From positions 2,012,501 through 2,076,500 of the forward strand of contig OY282361.1 in the NCBI GenBank assembly GCA_958295645.1: a stretch of DNA of 64,000 bases. Direction: 5' to 3'. Below are positions 17,384 through 25,844 of the stretch, piece after piece (the stretch's first letter is position 1; each line of letters begins with the position of its first letter). The notes beneath the pieces were generated by a model. It had not been told where the DNA came from and did not search any database. It was given only the letters and a program-made list of their open reading frames with translations. Both the position numbers and the translations under genes were made by a program. The DNA is from Longimicrobiales bacterium. GTDB taxonomy: Bacteria; Gemmatimonadota; Gemmatimonadetes; Longimicrobiales; Gaopeijiaceae.

Positions 17384-17491
17384 ACGCGAGGATGCGGGCG
17401 GCGGGGTCGCGAAGGCGGGACACCGTGAACGCGAGGATGCGAGTGGCGGGGTCGCGAAGGCGGGACGCCGTGAACGCGAGGATGCGAGTGG
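17311..17491 (+). repeat. 45-bp tandem repeat spanning the hcrA stop and the DUF1460 start
   Basis: Four head-to-tail copies: 17311-17355 (45 bp), 17356-17401 (46 bp), 17402-17446 (45 bp) and 17447-17491 (45 bp). The unit opens cggggtcgcgaaggcgggac and closes gtgaacgcgaggatgcgagt. Identity between copies is very high, differing at a few positions and one inserted base. Every unit carries a GTG and an ATG in the frame of the next gene. The single-base difference in copy two is what lets the hcrA frame reach its stop inside the array. Confidence 0.9.
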
Positions 17492-18555
17492 CCGTCTGCG
17501 TGCTGGCGTTGACGCCGGCGGCGATCTGCTCGGCTGCGTTGGCGCCGACGGCGGCGGGCGCCCAGCAGGCAACGGACCCTTCGGCCTCCAGCCCAAACCG
17601 GCCGGCCTCCGGGACTGCGCGGGACTGGGAGATCGTCGCCGAACACTTGCGTTGGGCGCAGGGCGAGCGGCTCGACACCTTGCCGCACTTCGGCGACGTG
17701 CTGGTCGCCATCGGCCAGCGCTTCGTGGGCACGCCCTACGCGCCGGGGACTCTGGAGATGCCCGGCCCCGAGCGGCTCGTCGTCAATCTGGAGGCGCTCG
17801 ACTGCGTCACGTTCGTCGAGAACGTCTTGGCGCTGGCCCGCTTGGCCCGATCCGCCCACACGGATCTGCTGAACAACGAAGACCGGGTGCGATCGGCCTT
17901 CCAGGCGGAGCTGATCCGCCTCCGCTACCGGGACGGCCTGCTGGACGGCTACGCCAGCCGTCTCCACTACTTCAGCGAGTGGATCTCGGACAACCAGCGC
18001 AAGGGACTGGTTCGCGACTTGTCTCGGGAACTCGGAGGCCTGCCCGCCGCCGGCGCTGTCGACTTCATGTCCACGCACCCGGACGCCTACCCGCAGCTGG
18101 CCGACCCGGCCATGCTGGAGGCGGTTGCGGCCGCCGAAGCGCGGCTCGGCGCCGTCGAGCGCCACTACCTGCCCGCGGACCACATCGCCGCCGCCGCCCA
18201 AGCCATCCGCAACGGCGACGTCGTCGCCGCCACCAGCGCCGTCGCCGGCCTGGACGTCGCTCACACGGGCCTCGCCCTCTGGCTTGACGGCGAGCTCAAG
18301 CTCCTCCACGCCCCGCTCGTCGGCTCCCATGTCCAGATCACCCCCGGGACCCTCGCCGAGCGCGTCCGGCGACTGGACGGACAGGACGGCATCATGGTCG
18401 CCCGGCCCGTGGACCCGCGGCCCCCCGTCGGCGCCCGCCCCTCCGCAGACCCTCCTCGCCGCACGCCCTTCGGTTCGCCGACCCCTCCTTCGCCGACCGT
18501 CCCTCCTTCGCCGAGCCCTCCTTCGCCCGTCCCTCCTCCACCGACCCCTTCTTAG
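17470..18555 (+). CDS. DUF1460 amidase-like exported protein
   Basis: A protein of about 361 residues with a signal peptide (VCVLALTPAAICSAAL, about residues 9-24) and a DUF1460 domain, an NlpC/P60-related fold seen in cell-wall amidases. The expected catalytic Cys lies in LEALDCVTFVENVLALAR (about 112-129); RLHYFSEWISDN and a later His (VAHTGLALW) fit the fold. The C-terminus is a Pro/Ser-rich tail (about 320-361). The start is ambiguous: GTG 17470, ATG 17482 and equivalent codons in each upstream repeat are all in frame; 17470 gives a normal signal peptide. It interrupts the molybdenum hydroxylase operon and ends three bases before the flavin subunit. Confidence 0.8.
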   Translation: MNARMRVAVCVLALTPAAICSAALAPTAAGAQQATDPSASSPNRPASGTARDWEIVAEHLRWAQGERLDTLPHFGDVLVAIGQRFVGTPYAPGTLEMPGPERLVVNLEALDCVTFVENVLALARLARSAHTDLLNNEDRVRSAFQAELIRLRYRDGLLDGYASRLHYFSEWISDNQRKGLVRDLSRELGGLPAAGAVDFMSTHPDAYPQLADPAMLEAVAAAEARLGAVERHYLPADHIAAAAQAIRNGDVVAATSAVAGLDVAHTGLALWLDGELKLLHAPLVGSHVQITPGTLAERVRRLDGQDGIMVARPVDPRPPVGARPSADPPRRTPFGSPTPPSPTVPPSPSPPSPVPPPPTPS

Positions 18556-18558
18556 GCC

Positions 18559-19632
18559 GTGCTCAGGCTTCATCCATTCCGGTACCACCGGCCCGAGACC
18601 GTGGCGGAAGCCGTCCAGCTCCTGGCCCAGCACGGTCAAGAGGCCATGCCGGTCGCGGGCGGCACCGATCTCCTGCCCAACATGAAGCACGGCCTCTTCC
18701 GGCCCGGACACGTGGTCTCGCTGAACCGCATCGGCGAACTGCGGGGCATCTCGACCATTGCCCCGCCCAGCAACGGCCATCGGCCCGGCGACAGCTTCGT
18801 GCGCACCACGGGCGCCACGGGCGGCACTGCCGGCCACCTGCGCATCGGCGCCTTGGAGACCCTCCACGACATCTCGGCCCACCCCGACGTGCGGCGCCGC
18901 TTCCCCGGCTTGGCGGAGGCGGCAGGCCTCGTCGCCGGCCCCCAACTCCGCAACATGGGCACCATCGGCGGCAACGTCTGCCTCGACACGCGCTGCACCT
19001 ACTACAACCAGACCGCGTTCTGGCGCGGCGCCCTGGGTCACTGCCTCAAGAAGGACGGCGACACCTGCCACGTGACCAAGACCGGCAAGAAGTGCGTGGC
19101 CGCGCACTCCGCCGACACGCCGCCCAACCTGATCGCCCTCGGCGCAACCCTGACGCTGGCTGGCCCGAACGGCAGGCGCGAAGTCGAAGCGGCCGACTTC
19201 TTCATCGCCGACGGCATCCGGAACACCCGCCGGGCCCCCGGCGAAATCCTGACCGAAGTGAGGATTCCCCTCGGCCGGCCTAGCGCACGAAGCGCCTACC
19301 AGAAGTTGCGGCAGAGGAAGTCCATCGACTTTCCGCTGTTGTCCGTTGCCGTGGCCGGCGACTTCGCGAACGACGGATCAGTCGCCTCCCTGAAGGGGGT
19401 CGTGTCCGTCCTGGGAGCGAGACCGCGACTGCTCTCGGACTGGGAAGGATTGGCGACGGGCAAGCCGCTGAACGCCGGCGTGATCCGGGACTTGGCGCAT
19501 CGTGCCTGGCAACAGTGCCGGCCGCTGGAGAACGTCGTCGGCGACGCCGGGTGGCGGCGGGCGATGGTGCCCGTCTGCGTAGGGCGTGCGCTGGAGAAGC
19601 TGGCCGGCCTAGGAACCCGCCCAGACCGCTGA
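18559..19632 (+). CDS. hcrB: FAD subunit with extra 4Fe-4S loop (4-hydroxybenzoyl-CoA reductase beta-like)
   Basis: A 357-residue flavin subunit. The FAD-binding motif is PVAGGTDLLPNMKHG (residues about 31-45), with the second element RNMGTIGGNVCLDTRC near 131-146. Between the two halves lies the insertion that marks 4-hydroxybenzoyl-CoA reductase: cysteines at 146, 162, 170 and 179 (spacing 16, 8, 9) in TRCTYYNQTAFWRG, GHC, DTCHV and KKCVAAHSAD. They ligate an extra 4Fe-4S cluster used for low-potential reduction. This makes an Hcr-type CoA-ester reductase more likely than a xanthine or CO dehydrogenase. The start is GTG 18559. The gene converges on the thiolase with 23 bases between. Confidence 0.88.
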   Translation: MLRLHPFRYHRPETVAEAVQLLAQHGQEAMPVAGGTDLLPNMKHGLFRPGHVVSLNRIGELRGISTIAPPSNGHRPGDSFVRTTGATGGTAGHLRIGALETLHDISAHPDVRRRFPGLAEAAGLVAGPQLRNMGTIGGNVCLDTRCTYYNQTAFWRGALGHCLKKDGDTCHVTKTGKKCVAAHSADTPPNLIALGATLTLAGPNGRREVEAADFFIADGIRNTRRAPGEILTEVRIPLGRPSARSAYQKLRQRKSIDFPLLSVAVAGDFANDGSVASLKGVVSVLGARPRLLSDWEGLATGKPLNAGVIRDLAHRAWQQCRPLENVVGDAGWRRAMVPVCVGRALEKLAGLGTRPDR

Positions 19633-19655
19633 CCGGGGCAGGCGCGACTGGACTG

Positions 19656-20924
19656 TCACGCGCGCTCCACGACCATGGCAAAGCCTAGGCCACCCGCGGC
19701 GCAGGCCGTCAGCAGGCCGAACTGGCCGTCGCGCCTTCTCAGCTCGTTGAGGAGGGTCGTCGTCAGCCGAGTTCCCGTGGCGCCGAAAGGGTGTCCGATG
19801 GCTATGGAGCCGCCCATCGCGTTGATGGAGTCGAGACGGGGATGGCCCACGCGCCCGCGCCCCAGCTCGTCGCGGCAGAAGCTCTCCGAGTCGAGGGCCC
19901 GCAGGTTGGAGAGGACTTGGGAGGCGAAGGCTTCGTGCATTTCCATCGCGTCGACGTCGGCCATCGAAATCCCCGCCCGGTCGAGCGCCACGGGCGCGGC
20001 ATAGGCCGGCCCCTGAAGCAGTTGGCCGGCCGGATCCAACGCACTGAAGGCGTAGCTGCGGATGTAGCCGAGCGGCTCCAGTCCCACCGCCCGGGCGCGA
20101 TCGGGCGCCGCCAGCAGAACCGCCGACGCACCGTCGGTGAGCGGCGAGGAGTTGCCGGCCGTCACCGACCCGAAGGCGCGGTCGAAGACGGGGCGAAGAG
20201 CGGACAGGGCCGCCTCGGAAGTGTCCGCTCGGATGCCGTTGTCTCGTGTGGCGACGCGATAGTCCGGAGGCACGTAGACCGGGGCAATCTCGGCGGCGAG
20301 GCGGCCGTCCTCCGCAGCCGCGCAGGCCTTCCGGTGCGACCCCAATGCCCACTGGTCCTGGTCCTGCCTGGAGATCCCGTTCTCCTTGGCCATGCGTTCG
20401 GCCGCTTCCCCCATGGTTTCGCCCGTGCTGTACTCCGCGATTGCCGGCGCGACCGGCACCAAATCCCTCGGCCGCACCGCCGCGAGCCCCTTGAGCCGGG
20501 CGCCCAGAGTCTTGGCCCTGGAGGCCGCGACCAGCGCGCGGGACAACCGGCCGGACACCAGCATGGGAATGCGCGACAGACATTCCGCACCGCCTGCCAC
20601 CACGAACCCGGCCTGCCCTCCTTCGATCAGGTTCGCCCCGTCGGCGACGGCTTGGTTGGAGGAGGCGCAGGCCCGCGAGACCGTCACGGCCGGCACCTCT
20701 CGGGGCAAAGTGGCGAGACCGACTTCGCGCGCCATGTTCGGCGCCTGCGGGTCGTGGACCACGGTCCCGAAAACCAACTGACCGACCTCCTCCGGCGGCA
20801 CCTCGGTGCGCGCCAGGAGCTCCCGCACGACGCACCGCCCCAGCTCGATCGCGGACATCCGGGCGAACACGGTTCCCGACCGCGCAAACGGACTGCGGCA
20901 ACCTGCGATGACGGCGGTTCGCAT
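19656..20924 (-). CDS. Acetyl-CoA C-acyltransferase (thiolase)
   Basis: A 422-residue degradative thiolase that cleaves 3-ketoacyl-CoA with CoA. All catalytic parts are present: nucleophilic Cys in VSRACASSNQAVADG (about residues 83-97), NSSPLTDGASAVLL, the His in DAMEMHEAFASQ (about 329-340), and near the C-terminus the second Cys block LLTACAAGGLG with GGSIAIGHPFGATG before it. The long insert between about 130 and 230 resembles the FadI branch. ATG 20924 (MRTAVIAGCRSPF) is preferred; an ATG 12 bases upstream is in frame. It is divergent from the alcohol dehydrogenase gene with a 45-base gap that must hold both promoters. Confidence 0.92.
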   Translation of the reverse strand: MRTAVIAGCRSPFARSGTVFARMSAIELGRCVVRELLARTEVPPEEVGQLVFGTVVHDPQAPNMAREVGLATLPREVPAVTVSRACASSNQAVADGANLIEGGQAGFVVAGGAECLSRIPMLVSGRLSRALVAASRAKTLGARLKGLAAVRPRDLVPVAPAIAEYSTGETMGEAAERMAKENGISRQDQDQWALGSHRKACAAAEDGRLAAEIAPVYVPPDYRVATRDNGIRADTSEAALSALRPVFDRAFGSVTAGNSSPLTDGASAVLLAAPDRARAVGLEPLGYIRSYAFSALDPAGQLLQGPAYAAPVALDRAGISMADVDAMEMHEAFASQVLSNLRALDSESFCRDELGRGRVGHPRLDSINAMGGSIAIGHPFGATGTRLTTTLLNELRRRDGQFGLLTACAAGGLGFAMVVERA

Positions 20925-20969
20925 GCGTAGTAACATAAGAGTGCGCCTCCCACACGGACGGAGCCCCGC

Positions 20970-22274
20970 TTGGAAGCTGTCCAGTTCGACGTAACGCCCG
21001 TTCGCTTCCTGCTCGCCAGGAGCCTGGGCCGCCTCAGCAGCGCCTTCGTGCATGGGAGCGGCTCGGGGTTGCGCCGGGTGGACCGGCCCGTTCCACCCTT
21101 GCCGGGGCCGGCGTGGATGCGAATCGAAGTGATGCTTTGCGGCATTTGCGGGAGCGACCTGGCGGCCCTCGCCTACCGGTCCAGCACGGCCCTGGAACCC
21201 TTCGGCTCCTTCCCCGCCGTGCTGGGGCACGAGATTCTGGGCCGCGTCGTGGAGACTGGACCGGAGGTTGCGCACGTGGAGGCCGGCCAGCGCGTGGTGG
21301 TGGACCCGATGCTCCATTGCGCCGTCCGCGGCAGCCCGGCATCCGCCTGGTGTCCCTCTTGTTCGGCGGGCCGGCACTCCACCTGCGAAATGGCCGCCGA
21401 AGACGGGAGCCTGGAGGTTGGCGGCCGACCTCTGCAACGCGGACTGGCGATCGGCTACCACGCCAGTCTGCCGGGGGGATGGAGCGAACAGATCGTCGCG
21501 CACTCCCGCCAGGTGTTCGCGGTGCCCTCCGGCCTCGACGACCGGGTTGCGGTGCTGGCCGAGCCGTTGTCGATCGGCCTGCACGGCGTGCTCGAGAGCG
21601 GGGCGGTCGACGTGCGCGGACCCGTGCTGGTGATCGGCAGCGGGACCATCGCGCTCGCCACCGTCTGGGCGTTGCGGACGCTCGGCTACGAGGGCAAGCT
21701 GGTCGCCCAGGCCAAGAGGCGGCACGAAGCGGGCTTGGCAATGGCTCTCGGGGCCAGCGAGGTGGTGCAACCCGGCCCGGCCGCCCGGCAGGCCCTGGTG
21801 GACACCGGCGCCCGCGCCTACATGCCGGTCGTCGGGCCGGAAGTCTACGCAGGCGGAGGATTCGAGCAGGTCTTCGACTGCGTGGGCAGCGAAGGCAGCA
21901 TCGCCCAGGCGCTCGGCTTCGCGGCGCCGCGCGGCAAGATCGTCTTGCTGGGTTGCGCGGGCCGGCTCAAGAAGCTCGACCTGACGTTTCTGTGGGCCAG
22001 AGAAGTCCAGATACTGGGTTGCGTGGGCTACGGAATGGAAGAATGGGACGGTCGCAGAATGCACACTTTCGAAATCGCGCTCAAAGGCATGGAGGCCGAC
22101 TCGACCGCTCTGAAGGACATGGTGACCCACGTCTTTCCGCTCCGGCAGTACCGAGAGGCGCTCCGAGCCGCCTTCGACCACCGGCGAAGCGGGGCGGTGA
22201 AAGTGGCCTTGGCGCCGACTTCGGCTGCGCGACCCGCGGGGCTGGACCCAAGACCTGCCGAGACGAGGCCGTGA
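20970..22274 (+). CDS. Zinc-type medium-chain alcohol dehydrogenase
   Basis: A 434-residue NAD(P)-dependent dehydrogenase of the MDR superfamily. The catalytic zinc site is MLCGICGSD (about residues 55-63) with LGHEILGRVVETG (about 85-97). A structural-zinc-type cysteine group appears in AWCPSCSAGRHSTC (about 126-139). The coenzyme fold has VLVIGSGTIALATVWALR (about 219-236), then DCVGSEGSI and GKIVLLGCAG. The substrate cannot be read from the sequence. The frame starts at TTG 20970, directly after the divergent thiolase promoter region; there is no better in-frame ATG before the conserved region. A decayed hydrolase follows. Confidence 0.85.
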   Translation: MEAVQFDVTPVRFLLARSLGRLSSAFVHGSGSGLRRVDRPVPPLPGPAWMRIEVMLCGICGSDLAALAYRSSTALEPFGSFPAVLGHEILGRVVETGPEVAHVEAGQRVVVDPMLHCAVRGSPASAWCPSCSAGRHSTCEMAAEDGSLEVGGRPLQRGLAIGYHASLPGGWSEQIVAHSRQVFAVPSGLDDRVAVLAEPLSIGLHGVLESGAVDVRGPVLVIGSGTIALATVWALRTLGYEGKLVAQAKRRHEAGLAMALGASEVVQPGPAARQALVDTGARAYMPVVGPEVYAGGGFEQVFDCVGSEGSIAQALGFAAPRGKIVLLGCAGRLKKLDLTFLWAREVQILGCVGYGMEEWDGRRMHTFEIALKGMEADSTALKDMVTHVFPLRQYREALRAAFDHRRSGAVKVALAPTSAARPAGLDPRPAETRP

Positions 22275-22292
22275 AACCTCTCCGGCCGCGCA

Positions 22293-22764
22293 ATGCCCGT
22301 GGCCTTGGCCTGCGCCGTCCTGGCCACCTGCGGCGACGGACAAGACGGCCCGCGCACCGTCGTCCCCCCTCCCGACCCGCCGACGGACCCCTGCATGTTC
22401 GCGACGGAGTGCGAGGGTCGGCTCTCGCTCGGATCCGGCGCCTTCCTCCCCTTGGACACCGTGCTCGCGCGCCTAGCCAACATATATCGTTTTCCCAACG
22501 TCCGGCGGTTGGTGGCGACCGGCCATTCCGCAGGCGGCCAAGTGGCCCACCGCTACGCCGCCGGAAGCCCGATGGAAGACACGTTGGTCCGGCTACGCCG
22601 TGCGGTACGTGGTCGCCAATCCCTCCACCTACCTCTATCCCACGCTGGTCCGGGAATCTCGAGGCGACTTCGTCGTTCCCAATCTGCCGAACTGTACGGA
22701 CTACGACTCCTGGCACTACGGTCTCCAGTCTCCGCAGGGACGCGAAGCGCTGTTCGGCCGCTAG
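22293..22764 (+). pseudogene. Decayed exported alpha/beta hydrolase
   Basis: The first part reads as a lipoprotein-like start (VALACAVLATCGDGQDG), then SGAFLPLDTVLARLANIYRF and the nucleophile elbow TGHSAGGQVAHRYAAGSP. Related proteins carry some 100 residues between the SGAFLP-like segment and the LDTVLARLA-like segment, so a large internal piece appears deleted. After MEDTLV (about 22590) an extra base shifts the frame. The +1 frame continues with GYAVRYVVANPSTYLYPTLV, then NCTDYDSWHYGLQSP, and stops at 22762-22764. Both lesions together make this a pseudogene. It lies next to tRNA-Lys. Confidence 0.75.
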
Positions 22765-22792
22765 CGGCGGCCCGCCCGAGAAGAGCGCCGAA

Positions 22793-22865
<73 letters not shown>

Positions 22866-22935
22866 GCGGAGAAGATAACTTGCCCGCTTCTCGCGAGACC
22901 GCCATCGCAACCGAACAAGACAGAGGCGACCGAAC

Positions 22936-24591
22936 ATGGCCAGACTGCGCCTTCCAGGACTAGGTCCCATCGTGGGCCACACCACCAGCCGGTCGAGCCG
23001 GATATGGATTCGGGCCGACCCTGCCACCGACGCCGGGGACCATCCCGGCTCCGAACTCCGCACGCTGGGCGTCGCAGGCGTCCTCGCCAAGGACGGGCGC
23101 AGGCTCAATCCCATGAAGGTCTTCTACTTCCGGCTGCACCGCGAGTTCGACCGCAGCGGCAGCATCGACTTGGGCGTGGACACGCCGGGATTCGAACTCG
23201 AGCCTAGTTCTTCCTACACGGTGAAGACGGGCTGCTTGGTCCTCGACGACCCCATTGCGGACGACGCGGAGTTGGAGGACGAGGAACTCGAGAAGCGGCT
23301 ACCGAAGCCGTCGGCTTGGCAGGAGGACTTGAAGGCGCTCGATCCGGAGAAGTCCGAGGCCGTCGTCCGCACCTTTCCCGCAGAGGAAGAGGACGGCGGG
23401 CGGCTCAGCTTCTTGCTGGGGTCCTGCCGCTACCCCGGCCTGCTGTGGAAGGTCCGGCACTCGGATCGCATCTTCGGGCCGATGGCCAAACTCGCGGACG
23501 CAGCCGAAGACCGGCCCCGCTTCGTGCTGATGGTCGGCGACCAAGTCTACGCCGATCTCTTCAGCCGCCTCGTGCCCTTCGGACGGGCGGACACCTACCA
23601 AGAGTTCCGCGACCGCTATCTCGCGGCCTTCGGTTCGCCCAACATTCGCCGCCTCATGCGGACGCTGCCCACGTACATGATCCTCGACGATCACGAAATC
23701 GAAGACAACTGGTCGCAAGACAGGCTGCGGCGATCGGCCCGCTACCAACTCTTCACAATCGCAATCGACGCCTACCTGAGCTACCAGTGGAGCCACGGCC
23801 CGCGCACATGGGGCCGGCGCCTGTACTACCGCTTCGACTGCGGCGGATTCCCCTTCTTCGTCCTGGACACCCGCACACAGCGCTTTCTGGAAGGCAAGGC
23901 CGGCGACTTGGCCGCGAACCACCTCTTGGGCCGCCCGTCGCACCCGACCGCGCCGCCGGGCCAGCTGAAGCGCCTGCTGTCCTGGCTGCGCGAACAACAG
24001 CGAAAGCGCGGCGACAGGCCGAAGTTCGTCGTCAGTTCGGGCGTGTTCGTCCCCAGTCCGATGTCGGCGCGAACCGCAATGGCGGCCGACGACCCCGAAG
24101 CGCTCGAGAAGTCGGACGGCTGGCCCGGATTCCCCAGCACGCGGGAGGCGATCCTCCGTGAAATCGTCGAGAGCCGCGTGCAGAACGTGGTCTTCTTGTC
24201 GGGCGACATCCACTGTGCGAACTTGGCCGAAATCCGCTTCGCGGGCACTCCCGCGGCCGAGCGCCTGAAGGCCTTCTCGGTGACGTCGTCCGCGTTCTAC
24301 TGGCCGTTTCCGTTCGCCGACGGCGAGCCCTCGGACTTCGTGCACGACTCCGTGGCCGAGGGGCAGGAGGACACGTTCGGCTTCCGACTCTCGGACGGGC
24401 GGGCCGTGTCAATGGACTATCGAGCCAGAAACTTCTCGCAGGAAGACAACTTCTCGCACCTGACCGTGGACCGCGAATCGCATTCGCTCCGCGTGCGCGT
24501 CCGGGACCGCAAGGGAGAGATCGTGTCGGAGGAAGACGGCAGCGGACGCCGGGCCAAACTGGACGAGCGGCTCCAGCTGGCGAAGTGGTGA
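22936..24591 (+). CDS. PhoD-like metallophosphatase
   Basis: A 551-residue protein with an N-terminal beta-sandwich (GPIVGHTTSRSSRIWIRAD) and a PhoD-type calcineurin-like core. Metal-binding blocks are LLGSCRYPG, MVGDQVYADLFS (about residues 198-209), the histidine/aspartate motif LDDHEIEDNWSQD (about 252-264), FFVLDTRTQR, and VFLSGDIHCANLAEI (about 412-426). PhoD enzymes hydrolyse phosphodiesters and monoesters. Unlike classical PhoD there is no Tat signal at the N-terminus, so it is probably cytosolic. ATG 22936 is the natural start, 70 bases beyond the divergent tRNA gene. Confidence 0.87.
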   Translation: MARLRLPGLGPIVGHTTSRSSRIWIRADPATDAGDHPGSELRTLGVAGVLAKDGRRLNPMKVFYFRLHREFDRSGSIDLGVDTPGFELEPSSSYTVKTGCLVLDDPIADDAELEDEELEKRLPKPSAWQEDLKALDPEKSEAVVRTFPAEEEDGGRLSFLLGSCRYPGLLWKVRHSDRIFGPMAKLADAAEDRPRFVLMVGDQVYADLFSRLVPFGRADTYQEFRDRYLAAFGSPNIRRLMRTLPTYMILDDHEIEDNWSQDRLRRSARYQLFTIAIDAYLSYQWSHGPRTWGRRLYYRFDCGGFPFFVLDTRTQRFLEGKAGDLAANHLLGRPSHPTAPPGQLKRLLSWLREQQRKRGDRPKFVVSSGVFVPSPMSARTAMAADDPEALEKSDGWPGFPSTREAILREIVESRVQNVVFLSGDIHCANLAEIRFAGTPAAERLKAFSVTSSAFYWPFPFADGEPSDFVHDSVAEGQEDTFGFRLSDGRAVSMDYRARNFSQEDNFSHLTVDRESHSLRVRVRDRKGEIVSEEDGSGRRAKLDERLQLAKW

Positions 24592-24643
24592 CGCAGGCCG
24601 GGCATACCGGGCGTAAGCCCTGCCGCCCATGCCCGCCCACCCT

Positions 24644-25288
24644 TCAGCCTTCGCCCGCCTCCCCCAGCCCCAAGTCCATCTGCAGCAGCCCGAACGTGAC
24701 CCGGTGATGCGGCGTCAGACCGCGGCTCCTGACCGCCTGCCTGTGCCGGCGCGTGGCGTACCCCATGTTCGTCTCCCATCCGTAGCCCGGGTACCGCGTC
24801 GCGAGCCGGGTCATCAGACGGTCGCGGCACACCTTGGCGACCACGGAGGCGCAGGCCACCGAGTGCACCAGCGCGTCTCCGCCCACCACCGCGTCGTGCT
24901 CCCAGTCCAGGTCGCGAACCGGCAGGCCGTCGACCACCACGTGGCCAGGAGAGGAAGGCAGCCGCCTGAGCGCCCGCGCCATGGCCAACGAGGTCGCGCG
25001 AAGGATGTTCACGCGGTCGATCTCTCGCGCCGAGGCGGCCCCGAGAGCCATCGCCAGCGCCCGCCGACGCACTTCGGCCGCGATTTCCTTCCGCTCCCCG
25101 GCCGTCAGCGACTTGGAATCGGCGGCCCCTTCGACCGCGACGCCCTCGGGCAGAACGACAGCCGCGGCAACCACCGGGCCCGCCAGCGGCCCCCGCCCCA
25201 CTTCGTCCACCCCCGCGACCTGCGACACTCCCCGCGCCCAGAACCGCCGCTCGTACTCGAGCACCCGCTCGAGACGCCCTGGCGCCAA
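24644..25288 (-). CDS. rnhB: Ribonuclease HII
   Basis: Removes ribonucleotides from DNA and RNA from RNA-DNA hybrids. The 214-residue protein has the catalytic block VAGVDEVGRGPLAGPVVAAA (about residues 23-42, acidic pair DE), DSKSLTAGER, a conserved Asp in VVVDGLPV, and the ASVVAKVCRDRLM motif with a following Glu/Asp region. Size is normal. It starts 19 bases after the rplS stop and is the last gene of a minus-strand operon containing queD, a zinc-ribbon protein and rplS; rplS-rnhB adjacency is common in bacteria. Confidence 0.95.
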   Translation of the reverse strand: MAPGRLERVLEYERRFWARGVSQVAGVDEVGRGPLAGPVVAAAVVLPEGVAVEGAADSKSLTAGERKEIAAEVRRRALAMALGAASAREIDRVNILRATSLAMARALRRLPSSPGHVVVDGLPVRDLDWEHDAVVGGDALVHSVACASVVAKVCRDRLMTRLATRYPGYGWETNMGYATRRHRQAVRSRGLTPHHRVTFGLLQMDLGLGEAGEG

Positions 25289-25307
25289 GGCGGCCTCCGC
25301 CCCGCCG

Positions 25308-25667
25308 TCAGCTCGGACGGGGCGTCCGCCGCTCCTTGATCCGCGCCGCCTTGCCGCGCAGTCCCCTCAGATAGTAGAGCTTGGCCCGCCGAACGCGCCC
25401 GCGCCTCACCACCTCGACGCCGCCGACCGACGGCGCATGGACCGGAAAAATCCTCTCCACTCCCACGCCGCCCGAGAGCTTGCGAACCCGGAAGGTCTCG
25501 CCCATCCCCGAGCCACGCCGTCCCAAGCACACGCCTTCGAAGACCTGGACGCGCTCCTTCTGCCCTTCCCGAACGCGGTACAGAACCCGGATCGTGTCGC
25601 CTGGACCGAAGTCCGGCAACTCGTTGCGATCGTGCTCCAAGTCCAGTTCATGGAGGATGTCCGCCAT
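25308..25667 (-). CDS. rplS: 50S ribosomal protein L19
   Basis: A 119-residue ribosomal protein at the 30S-50S interface. Conserved features are [18 protein letters not shown] (about residues 18-35), [21 protein letters not shown], the [12 protein letters not shown] block, and [25 protein letters not shown] near the end. The ATG at 25667 is preceded by a strong ribosome-binding site, AAGGAG, seven bases upstream. It lies between the zinc-ribbon gene and rnhB on the minus strand. Confidence 0.97.
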   Translation of the reverse strand: MADILHELDLEHDRNELPDFGPGDTIRVLYRVREGQKERVQVFEGVCLGRRGSGMGETFRVRKLSGGVGVERIFPVHAPSVGGVEVVRRGRVRRAKLYYLRGLRGKAARIKERRTPRPS

Positions 25668-25844
25668 GGCAAGTCTCCTTGGGGGGGCTGGTCGTTCGTG
25701 GATTTGGGAAAGCCCTGGAGTTTAACGCAGGGGGAGGAGTGGGGGAAGGAAGAGCGCCAAGTCGGCGCAACGGGCGAGCGCTATGAGCGCGAGCGGCGCC
25801 ACCCACGACGCGCTGGAGGTTCGATTTCTTGCGACCTGCCGCCG

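Noticed and set aside
17311-17491. Tandem repeats as a CRISPR array
   Set aside because: Units are adjacent without spacers and contain coding sequence; no cas gene is in the window.
13358-17596. Very long minus-strand open frame (about 1400 codons) opposite the molybdenum hydroxylase operon
   Set aside because: It is an antisense shadow typical of GC-rich DNA; the plus strand encodes clear Hcr subunits and the antisense product has no domain apart from the bacilliredoxin, which is in its own frame.
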